Shown one piece after another: positions 21,959-29,315 of a DNA stretch of 64,000 nucleotides (position 1 is the stretch's first letter; each line of letters starts with the position of its first letter). The DNA is taken from contig CBDDLD010000004.1 in NCBI GenBank assembly GCA_965230605.1, forward strand, positions 2,666,001 to 2,730,000, given 5' to 3'. A model generated the notes under the pieces. The model ran no database searches. It saw only the letters and a list, made by a program, of their open reading frames with translations, and was not told the DNA's origin. This stretch comes from CBDDLD01 sp965230605 (GTDB lineage: Bacteria; Bacteroidota; Bacteroidia; Flavobacteriales; Flavobacteriaceae). Made by a program: the position numbers and the translations under genes.

Positions 21959-22651
21959 CTAGTTTACTTCAAACAAAGCCTTAAAATGCTTCAATAACTT
22001 TGCTTTCACCTCAGCTTCATCTACCTTGTCTACACCTAATTCTACATTTAAAGAGGTAACCCCTTTGCCTTCAATACCGCAGGGGATAATATTGTCGAAG
22101 TAACCCAGATTGGCATTCACATTAAGTGCAAAACCATGCATGGTTACCCAACGACTGGCACGTACGCCCATAGCACAAATCTTACGTGCAAACGGTGTGC
22201 CCACATCGAGCCAAACTCCAGTCTCTCCATTACTACGCTCAGTCTTTAAACCATACTCTGCCAAGGTAAGTATTACCATTTCTTCTAAAAGGCGTAGGTA
22301 TTTATGAATGTCAGTAAAGAAATTATCAAGGTCTAAAATAGGATAGCCTACCACCTGTCCCGGGCCATGATAAGTAATGTCACCCCCTCTGTTGATCTTA
22401 TAAAACGTAGCACCTTTTTTGGCAAGTTGTTCTTCATTTAATAACAGATTGGAGAAATCACCACTCTTACCTAGGGTATAGACATGCGGGTGTTCTACAA
22501 ACAAAAAGTGATTGGACGTCTGTTCATTGGTCCCTTGACGTCTGTTTTTAATTTTAGTATCTAATATGGCTTTGAAAAGCGTTTCCTGATAATCCCAGGT
22601 CGACTTAAAATCTTTAAGCCCTAGGTCTTCAAACTTAACCGTTTTATTCAT
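21959..22651 (-). CDS. lipB: Octanoyltransferase LipB
   Basis: 230 residues from the ATG at 22651. A TTG four codons upstream is the other possible start. It carries the LipB signature RGGDITYHGPGQVVGYP, the substrate lysine in ARKICAMGVR, and the catalytic cysteine in IIPCGIEGKG. It moves octanoyl from acyl carrier protein to lipoyl-dependent proteins in the cytosol, such as the E2 encoded at 53.5 kb. The start overlaps the 3' end of the upstream lipoprotein gene by 8 bases (ATGAATAA), so translation is probably coupled. Confidence 0.96.
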   Translation of the reverse strand: MNKTVKFEDLGLKDFKSTWDYQETLFKAILDTKIKNRRQGTNEQTSNHFLFVEHPHVYTLGKSGDFSNLLLNEEQLAKKGATFYKINRGGDITYHGPGQVVGYPILDLDNFFTDIHKYLRLLEEMVILTLAEYGLKTERSNGETGVWLDVGTPFARKICAMGVRASRWVTMHGFALNVNANLGYFDNIIPCGIEGKGVTSLNVELGVDKVDEAEVKAKLLKHFKALFEVN

Positions 22652-23453
22652 CCACAAATTCAATCTTAGAATCTAGAAGCTTCGGATTCTTAATATATTC
22701 TATCCATTTGGCTTTATAAGTTATGGTCTTGCGATCTTTAGATAGTTCAGCACCTTCAATATTGGTTGATTTTATGGCTTTTGGGAAGGTTAACTTCACA
22801 TTATAGAAGGCACTTTCAAAATACTCCATAAACTCTTTATCTGACGGATCGTCCGGGTCAAATAACTCGAAAGTATCTATTTCGCCCTCTTCAGGTACTA
22901 CAATTGTCGTTTTTCTAGAAAACCCTTCAGCTGTATAATTATAACTCACTCCATTCTTATCATTACCCATAAACTTTCCTAGCGGAGAATTATTTTTCAT
23001 GGCATCAACTTGCCCACTCTGTGAATTTAAGCTTTGTGCCTGTCTTATCTTCTCCTGAATATCTTTAAGGTCATTAATAGAATTGAAATGCATTCCAATA
23101 CCAAAATCCATTTCACCTGTATTCTCATCCATATGCATTTTCATATACATATCTTTCACGGCTTCTAAAGCCAGACGTTTGTCTTCTGGTAATGCCGCTA
23201 CGCTATCCTTGTAGGTTTCCATAATTTCACTAAACACCATCATGGTATCTATCACTTCTTTTGCTTCCTCTTCTTCACCTTCATCCGTCATACCATCAGA
23301 ACCAAAGGCCTCTCCCATTTTCTCCATAACCTCACCCATATCATAGCTAACCAGAAACTCTCCTGAGCCATCATCATTAAATACAATAGATTCAGTAACG
23401 TTACAGCTTGTTAAACAACAAACGAAAGCAAAAAGTGCGATAAATTTTCTCAT
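22644..23453 (-). CDS. Lipoprotein of unknown function
   Basis: 269 residues with a lipobox ending LTSC (Cys17). The rest alternates Met-rich helices (DMGEVMEKMGEAFG, KDMYMKMHMDEN) and strands, ending in VDE. An acidic run GEEEEAKEV sits near 60. I do not recognise a named domain, although similar lipoproteins are common in Flavobacteriia. It is the first gene of a pair with lipB, overlapping it by 8 bases. The link to lipoylation is positional only. Confidence 0.72.
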   Translation of the reverse strand: MRKFIALFAFVCCLTSCNVTESIVFNDDGSGEFLVSYDMGEVMEKMGEAFGSDGMTDEGEEEEAKEVIDTMMVFSEIMETYKDSVAALPEDKRLALEAVKDMYMKMHMDENTGEMDFGIGMHFNSINDLKDIQEKIRQAQSLNSQSGQVDAMKNNSPLGKFMGNDKNGVSYNYTAEGFSRKTTIVVPEEGEIDTFELFDPDDPSDKEFMEYFESAFYNVKLTFPKAIKSTNIEGAELSKDRKTITYKAKWIEYIKNPKLLDSKIEFVDE

Positions 23454-23488
23454 AATGTTTTAGTGATTTAGTACTACAAAGATACGAT

Positions 23489-23647
23489 TTATCTTTCAGG
23501 ATTGTTCAAAATAACTAAAGCAGCTATAACTCCCGGCACCCAACCACAAAGCCATAATAAAAAGACGATAAAAATAGACCCGCATCCTTTATCAATAACA
23601 GCTAAAGGCGGGAAAAAAATAGAAAGAAGAACTCTCCAAATACTCAT
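23489..23647 (-). CDS. YqaE/Pmp3-family small membrane protein
   Basis: 52 residues from the ATG at 23647, the normal family length. A start 15 codons earlier is possible but would add a basic tail not seen in the family. Two membrane segments flank the motif IFFPPLAV, followed by the hydrophilic loop with Lys and Gly and the second helix LLWLCGWVPGVIAALVIL. These proteins sit in the inner membrane and in other organisms affect ion permeability under stress. Confidence 0.85.
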   Translation of the reverse strand: MSIWRVLLSIFFPPLAVIDKGCGSIFIVFLLWLCGWVPGVIAALVILNNPER

Positions 23648-23721
23648 AAATATATTAATTGATTTGATGTATTGTATAGGACGTAGATTCATTGCTTTTG
23701 TTACACTTTAGGTGTGATGAC

Positions 23722-23753
23722 TTGCATAAATCAATCAAAAATGTGTAGTTTCG
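23722..23753 (+). promoter_or_regulatory. Possible promoter giving a leaderless regulator mRNA
   Basis: TTG, 21 bases, then TAGTTTCG, one mismatch to TAnnTTTG. The box ends 4 bases before the ATG at 23758, so the transcript would start at or next to the start codon. Confidence 0.35.
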
Positions 23754-23757
23754 TTAC

Positions 23758-24819
23758 ATGCGATATTATCTAATGCTCATACTATGTTCTCTAGTACTTC
23801 CGGCAAGTGCTCAACATTCTTTTTCGGGACATGTTGATACCGAGGTGTGGCAGAATGAGGTTTATCTGTCTATCATTGAAGATTATCGTAAGATCTCCGG
23901 TGTGTATTCGGAGCAGATCATTGCCAGAAGTACTGCTGATGCCAATGGATTCTTTGAGTTTAAAGGCAATTTACTCGATAGCGAACATCGCATTTATAGA
24001 ATTCATGTTGATAATTGTAGCAGTGATACCCAAGATTCTAATCATTTTAATGGTCATTGTGAAGATAGTAAAGAGATTATTTTTATTGCTAAGAATACAG
24101 ATACTATCAGCCTGCCTTATTCTTTTGACAATGAAATCTTTTGTACTATAGACTCTAATAACCCCAAAGCTATGGCTTTCGTAAAATTAGATTCCCTAAA
24201 AGAGGAAATGCGTTTTGCGTACAGCGAAGTACGAAGTGAAGCTAACAGAAAATTAAATAATAAAAAGTGGTTTAAAGTACTTCAGGATTATGGTAAATCT
24301 TTAAATGAACCTATAGCCGAACTCTATATTTATGCTTTTCTATCTGATCGAAGCAGTGATTTCCATGAATATTACTTTGAAGACCTAAGTAAAAACGATT
24401 ATTATACCGATCTTAAAGCACGTTTAGAGGCTACTTACCCTGACTCACCATATACCAATCAATATATTAAAGAGCTAAATGCTGATCTGTATATGCTCTC
24501 GGAATCTGATTCAGGAAGTAATTTATTCAGTAGCACTAATTGGTTATTATATCTAGCCTTAGGACTATCAATATTGCTTAATGTTTTTTACGCATTGAAA
24601 TACTTTCAAAAAAAGAAGCGAAAAAAGGGAGCTCTTAAAGCCACTCTCTCTAAACAAGAGCAAGTTGTGTTGGAACATATACTTCAAGATAAAAGCAATA
24701 AAGATATTGCTGAAGCTCTTTTTTTAAGTGTTAGCACCGTTAAAACACATACTAATAATATCTACAAGAAGTTAGAGGTGCAATCCAGAGAAGAAACTAA
24801 AGCGCTGTTTAACAGATAG
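23758..24819 (+). CDS. Membrane-tethered LuxR-type transcription regulator
   Basis: 353 residues. A signal peptide (1-18) is followed by an extracytoplasmic domain of about 240 residues, beginning with a short carboxypeptidase-regulatory-like strand pattern. A single TM helix (about 263-282) and a basic stop-transfer follow. The C-terminal LuxR helix-turn-helix carries LSKQEQVVLEHIL and SVSTVKTHTNNIYKKL. It should sense something in the periplasm and bind DNA without a separate kinase. The ligand and targets are unknown. Confidence 0.87.
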   Translation: MRYYLMLILCSLVLPASAQHSFSGHVDTEVWQNEVYLSIIEDYRKISGVYSEQIIARSTADANGFFEFKGNLLDSEHRIYRIHVDNCSSDTQDSNHFNGHCEDSKEIIFIAKNTDTISLPYSFDNEIFCTIDSNNPKAMAFVKLDSLKEEMRFAYSEVRSEANRKLNNKKWFKVLQDYGKSLNEPIAELYIYAFLSDRSSDFHEYYFEDLSKNDYYTDLKARLEATYPDSPYTNQYIKELNADLYMLSESDSGSNLFSSTNWLLYLALGLSILLNVFYALKYFQKKKRKKGALKATLSKQEQVVLEHILQDKSNKDIAEALFLSVSTVKTHTNNIYKKLEVQSREETKALFNR

Positions 24820-24926
24820 TTAAAAAATTCAACCTAGGTACTAGTACTGAATTCAACCGTGATTTTCTCATAAAAACCTATCACATTTATGATGTTTGCT
24901 TTTGTATTAATCAAAACGCAAATCTT

Positions 24927-25349
24927 ATGAAAACTATTAACAATGCGACATTAAAAATCGGAACACTATTAACCTTTTGTTTTTTAGCATTTGGTACATT
25001 AAGTGCTCAGAATATGGCTAATGTGTCAGCAAAAGCAGCAGTAATGTCTTTCAAAGCTGAAGTAATTGACTACGGCACCATCAATCAAAATGACGACGGT
25101 TCAAGAACCTTTGTATTTAAGAATGAAGGCGCTGCTCCTCTAATTATTTCTAAAGTAACAACGACTTGTGGTTGTACTGTACCTACGTATTCTAAAGAAC
25201 CTATTCAACCTGGTGATTACGGTTCAATTGATATCGTATACAACACCAAAAAAGTAGGCACTTTTACCAAATCGATAACAGTGTATTCTAATGCTGTTGA
25301 AGCAAAGAAAACCATCAAGATCAAAGGAAAAGTTGTTGCAGCGAACTAA
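24927..25349 (+). CDS. DUF1573 secreted protein
   Basis: 140 residues with a signal peptide (1-27, ending LSAQ). The DUF1573 domain covers about 45-137. Its marks are FVFKNEGAAPLIISKVTTTC, the Cys-Gly-Cys motif of CGCTVPTY, and a C-terminal IKIKGKVV strand. The fold resembles an Ig-like ASPM-SPD-2-Hydin domain, and the role is unknown. It stands alone, about 100 bases after the LuxR-type regulator, which could control it, but nothing in the sequence proves that. Confidence 0.88.
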   Translation: MKTINNATLKIGTLLTFCFLAFGTLSAQNMANVSAKAAVMSFKAEVIDYGTINQNDDGSRTFVFKNEGAAPLIISKVTTTCGCTVPTYSKEPIQPGDYGSIDIVYNTKKVGTFTKSITVYSNAVEAKKTIKIKGKVVAAN

Positions 25350-25433
25350 TGCTGTAAAAGCCATTAGACCTACTCTATGAATTTCATAAAGTAGGTCTAT
25401 CTAAAAGAAGTTCTTTAATTGCACCAAATAGTG

Positions 25434-25441
25434 TAATTTTG
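25434..25441 (+). promoter_or_regulatory. -7 box for lysS
   Basis: TAATTTTG, an exact TAnnTTTG, 27 bases before the lysS ATG. A TTC sits where TTG is expected, 20 bases upstream (25411-25413). Confidence 0.5.
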
Positions 25442-25468
25442 CATTCTAAATTATCAGAAATACGAAGA

Positions 25469-27160
25469 ATGCAGCTTTCAGAACAAGAATTAGTAAGACG
25501 CGAAAAACTTAGCAAATTAAGAGCCATGGGGATTAATCCTTATCCGGCTAACCTTTACCCTTTAGATCATACATCTAAACAGGTAAAAGATAACTTTGTT
25601 GAAGATAAACAGGTCGTCATTGCCGGACGATTAATGTCGCGTCGTATTCAAGGGAAAGCTTCTTTTGCTGAACTTCAAGACAGTGAAGGTCGCATTCAGG
25701 TGTATTTCAACAGGGATGAAATTTGCCCGGGTGAAGATAAGACCTTGTACAATGAAGTGTACAAAAAGCTTCTGGATATAGGTGATTTTATAGGTATAGA
25801 AGGTGTGTTATTCACTACTCAAGTTGGTGAAAAAACGGTTATGGTTAAAAACTTTACGCTTCTTAGTAAGGCATTAAAACCATTACCATTACCAAAGAAA
25901 GATGCAGAAGGCAATACTTATGACGAGTTTAATGATGCTGAAATGCGTTACAGACAACGCTACGCTGATTTAGCTGTAAATCCACATGTCAAAGACGTAT
26001 TTGTAAAGCGTACCAAGTTGTTTAATGCTATGCGTCAATTCTTTAATGACGCCGGTTATTTTGAGGTAGAAACACCAATTCTTCAACCTATACCCGGAGG
26101 TGCAGCTGCAAGACCCTTTATTACACATCACAATAGTTTAGACATTCCGCTCTACATGCGAATTGCTAATGAGCTGTACTTAAAGCGCCTTATTGTTGGC
26201 GGTTTTGACGGTGTTTATGAGTTTTCTAAAAACTTTAGAAATGAAGGTATGGATCGCACACATAACCCTGAGTTTACAGCTATGGAAATCTATGTAGCAT
26301 ACAAAGATTACAACTGGATGATGGATTTTTGTGAGCGTCTCTTAGAATATTGTGCAATAGCTGTAAATGGTACTACCGAAGCCACCTTTGGAGAGCATCA
26401 TGTGGACTTTAAAGCGCCGTATAAGCGTATCACCATGCGCGATTCTATATTAGAATTTACAGGATTTGATATCAATGGTAAGTCTGAAGATGAGATTAGA
26501 AAAGCTGCTATAGGCATGAACATCGAAGTTGATGATACCATGGGTAAAGGCAAGCTAATTGATGAGATTTTTGGCGAGAAATGTGAAGGTAATTACATTC
26601 AACCAACTTTCATTATTGACTACCCTAAAGAAATGAGCCCGTTGTGTAAAGAGCATCGTGATAATCCGGATCTTACTGAGCGTTTCGAGCTAATGGTATG
26701 TGGTAAGGAAATTGCTAATGCCTATTCAGAATTAAATGATCCTATAGATCAGCGCGAACGTTTTGAGCATCAGCTTAAATTGGCGCAAAAAGGAGATGAT
26801 GAAGCCACAGGATTTATAGATCATGATTTCTTAAGAGCTCTAGAATATGGTATGCCTCCAACATCAGGAATGGGTATTGGCATGGATCGTCTTGTGATGT
26901 TCTTAACCAATAATCAATCGATCCAGGAAGTACTGTTCTTCCCGCAAATGAAACCTGAGAAAAAAGCTGTGGCAATGACAGAGGAAGAAAAGGCAGTTTT
27001 TGACCTTCTAATTAACAGCTCTCCAATTGTTCTAATTGAACTCAAAACACAATCAGGATTATCGAACAAGAAATGGGATAAAACCATTAAGGGCCTCACT
27101 AATAAAAATTTAGCAAAAGTCAATAAAACTGATGAAGGCTTATTTGTAGAAGTTATTTAA
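25469..27160 (+). CDS. lysS: Lysyl-tRNA synthetase, class II
   Basis: 563 residues from the ATG at 25469. An upstream TTG would give only ten non-conserved residues. The OB-fold anticodon-binding domain (about 55-150) is followed by the class II core with FRNEGMDRTHNPEFT (motif 2) and GMGIGMDRLVMF (motif 3). After motif 3 a C-terminal extension of about 75 residues (PEKKAVAMTEEEKAVF onwards), absent from the E. coli enzyme, ends the protein. It charges tRNA-Lys with lysine. A terminator shared with the opposing MORN gene follows. Confidence 0.97.
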   Translation: MQLSEQELVRREKLSKLRAMGINPYPANLYPLDHTSKQVKDNFVEDKQVVIAGRLMSRRIQGKASFAELQDSEGRIQVYFNRDEICPGEDKTLYNEVYKKLLDIGDFIGIEGVLFTTQVGEKTVMVKNFTLLSKALKPLPLPKKDAEGNTYDEFNDAEMRYRQRYADLAVNPHVKDVFVKRTKLFNAMRQFFNDAGYFEVETPILQPIPGGAAARPFITHHNSLDIPLYMRIANELYLKRLIVGGFDGVYEFSKNFRNEGMDRTHNPEFTAMEIYVAYKDYNWMMDFCERLLEYCAIAVNGTTEATFGEHHVDFKAPYKRITMRDSILEFTGFDINGKSEDEIRKAAIGMNIEVDDTMGKGKLIDEIFGEKCEGNYIQPTFIIDYPKEMSPLCKEHRDNPDLTERFELMVCGKEIANAYSELNDPIDQRERFEHQLKLAQKGDDEATGFIDHDFLRALEYGMPPTSGMGIGMDRLVMFLTNNQSIQEVLFFPQMKPEKKAVAMTEEEKAVFDLLINSSPIVLIELKTQSGLSNKKWDKTIKGLTNKNLAKVNKTDEGLFVEVI

Positions 27161-27185
27161 ACGCATTATAAAACTAAAATATAAA

Positions 27186-27220
27186 AAACGGCACTGCAAA
27201 ATCCATATGCAGTGCCGTTT
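27186..27220. terminator. Bidirectional terminator between lysS and the MORN gene
   Basis: A perfect 13-bp stem (27186-27198 with 27208-27220) with a 9-base loop. It has TTT on the plus side and a run of six T on the minus side, so it is stronger for the MORN gene but placed to end both. Confidence 0.88.
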
Positions 27221-27247
27221 GGCTATTAATCAACGAACTCTTAATTG

Positions 27248-27724
27248 TTATTTTTTCTTTTTCACATTCTCTTTAACTAGGACACCTTCTTTCCAAACAC
27301 CATCAACCATTAGATTACCATCACTATCGTAAGTTTGTCCTTTTCCATGTTTTAGATGGTTTTTCCACTTTCCATAGTGTTTAGAACCATCAGCATAATA
27401 CATGGTTCCTTTTCCATGACGTTTACTGTTTTTGAAAGACCCTTCGTAACGTTGGCCATCGTTCCATTCATAAGTTCCTTTTCCTGTGATTTGAAATCCG
27501 GAAAGCTTGCCTGAATACTTGGATTGATCAAACCAAATAATAGTACCCTGAGTTAATCGTCTTCCCAAAATTTCTACATCAAAAGTAGTCCCTTGTACTT
27601 GATATATATGCCAGCCATCTGCACGATCTTTTACACCTAGAGGTGGAATTGTATTTAAATCTTGAGCATAACTTGTAAAGCTAAATCCCATGATTATAAT
27701 TACTATGCTTACTATATGTCTCAT
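27248..27724 (-). CDS. Secreted MORN-repeat protein
   Basis: 158 residues with a signal peptide (1-20). Three to four MORN repeats occupy about 75-140, with the usual rhythm (YEGSFKNSKRHGKGTMYYADG). A Lys-rich tail ends VKKKK. MORN strands often hold proteins at membranes or cell walls; no catalytic domain is present. It is transcribed alone towards lysS. Confidence 0.85.
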   Translation of the reverse strand: MRHIVSIVIIIMGFSFTSYAQDLNTIPPLGVKDRADGWHIYQVQGTTFDVEILGRRLTQGTIIWFDQSKYSGKLSGFQITGKGTYEWNDGQRYEGSFKNSKRHGKGTMYYADGSKHYGKWKNHLKHGKGQTYDSDGNLMVDGVWKEGVLVKENVKKKK

Positions 27725-27968
27725 AGATTAATTTTTCGCTTAAGTCGAATAAATATTAGTATTACTTACACTCAACTATTTTTTCTAGCTTGTTAATTGA
27801 ATTACAAGTACAGTTTATCCAAATGCTAAAACCTCCTTGAATCATTTAATTACAGGCAAAGTAGTTTTATCATGTTTTTTTGCTAATCGTCGACATGGGC
27901 TTGCGATTTAACACAATTTTAGTATTTTCACGGTCAGCTATTAATTAAGAAAAATTAAGCCCTATAAA

Positions 27969-29219
27969 ATGAAGAAGTCTTTATTACTACTGCTCATTGC
28001 AGTACTAACATTGTCTTGTCGTAATGATGATGATGCTACAGTACCGCAATGCACGGAACCTGAAAATTTTTCTGAAACCAGTATCACATTTAATAGTGCA
28101 GTTATTAACTGGACGGATAGTAATACCTCAGCTTCATTCACTATAGAGTATGGTATCAGCGGCTTTACCCAAGGCAGCGGAACTTCATTAATAACCAATA
28201 CCCCTTCCATAACATTAACCGGACTAATAGCTGAAACTACTTACGATTACTACGTAAAATCTGATTGTAGCATCACTAACTTTAGCTTATGGTCAGATGT
28301 ACAAAGTTTTACTACACTACCTAACCCGGTAGTACCACAATTTTTGCCAAATCTTTCCGAATTGAATTTATATACTGGAGATTTATCTGATTTAAACATC
28401 TCACCATATGCTTTTGAATATCGATTAAATACGCCTTTATTTACTGACTATTCGCATAAACAACGTTTTATAGCTTTACCTGAAGGAGAAACTTTAGAAT
28501 ATGATGGTAATGGGTTACCTGTTTTCCCAGATAACACCTTGATTGCTAAAACGTTCTTTTACAATAATAACGAAACCGATTTATCGCAAGGAAAGCAGAT
28601 CATTGAAACTCGTATTTTAATTAAAACCAATGGTGCATGGACCACTGGAGATTACAGATGGAATGCAGCACAGACTGATGCTACATTAGATGCTGATGGT
28701 GGTGATGTTCCTATATCCTGGATAGATGGTGATGGTAATACTAACGATATTACTTATAAAATACCTTCAAATACTGACTGTGCTACATGCCACAGTACCT
28801 ATTCTAATATTACACCTATTGGCCCAAAACTTCGTTCAATGAATTTTGAAATTGATGGTGTGAATCAATTACAACAGTTTATAGACAATCAGGTCTTATC
28901 TGGAGTTACTGATGTTTCCTCTATTGCACAACTCCCAAATTGGGAAGACACTTCAGCACCACTTGAAGAACGTGCGCGCGCTTATTTTGATATTAACTGT
29001 GCGCATTGTCATATTCCCGGAGGCTACTGTGAGTTACAATCTACATTAGATCTCGATTATGAGACCCCTTATATCGACTCCAATATATACGAGAGACGTA
29101 TGAGTATTATGAACAGAATGTCTACTTATATAGAAGGCTTTAGCATGCCTTTTATCGGCACCACAATTCTTCATGATGAAGGCGTAGATTTGATACAAGA
29201 TTATCTTGATTCCCTATAA
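27969..29219 (+). CDS. Lipoprotein with fibronectin III domain and two c-type heme sites
   Basis: 416 residues with a lipobox ending TLSC (Cys17). A fibronectin type III-like domain (about 30-118) carries a typical TSITFNSAVINWTD strand. The remainder resembles the SO2930-type diheme cytochrome family. CxxCH heme-binding motifs are at Cys271 (CATCH) and Cys344 (CAHCH). It should sit on the outer membrane or in the periplasm and carry electrons; the partner is unknown. Cytochrome maturation machinery would be needed and is not in this window. Confidence 0.8.
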   Translation: MKKSLLLLLIAVLTLSCRNDDDATVPQCTEPENFSETSITFNSAVINWTDSNTSASFTIEYGISGFTQGSGTSLITNTPSITLTGLIAETTYDYYVKSDCSITNFSLWSDVQSFTTLPNPVVPQFLPNLSELNLYTGDLSDLNISPYAFEYRLNTPLFTDYSHKQRFIALPEGETLEYDGNGLPVFPDNTLIAKTFFYNNNETDLSQGKQIIETRILIKTNGAWTTGDYRWNAAQTDATLDADGGDVPISWIDGDGNTNDITYKIPSNTDCATCHSTYSNITPIGPKLRSMNFEIDGVNQLQQFIDNQVLSGVTDVSSIAQLPNWEDTSAPLEERARAYFDINCAHCHIPGGYCELQSTLDLDYETPYIDSNIYERRMSIMNRMSTYIEGFSMPFIGTTILHDEGVDLIQDYLDSL

Positions 29220-29315
29220 TTGCGCTGCGTTAAAAAAATACTAAAGTAGTTTTAGTTGCTGAGAGTTTCCTCTAGGAATGCGTATTTTCACGCAAATTTT
29301 TTAAAACTGACTATT

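Noticed and set aside
22644..22663. Frameshift or gene fusion between lipB and the lipoprotein
   Set aside because: Both frames are intact; the overlap is an ordinary ATGAATAA junction.
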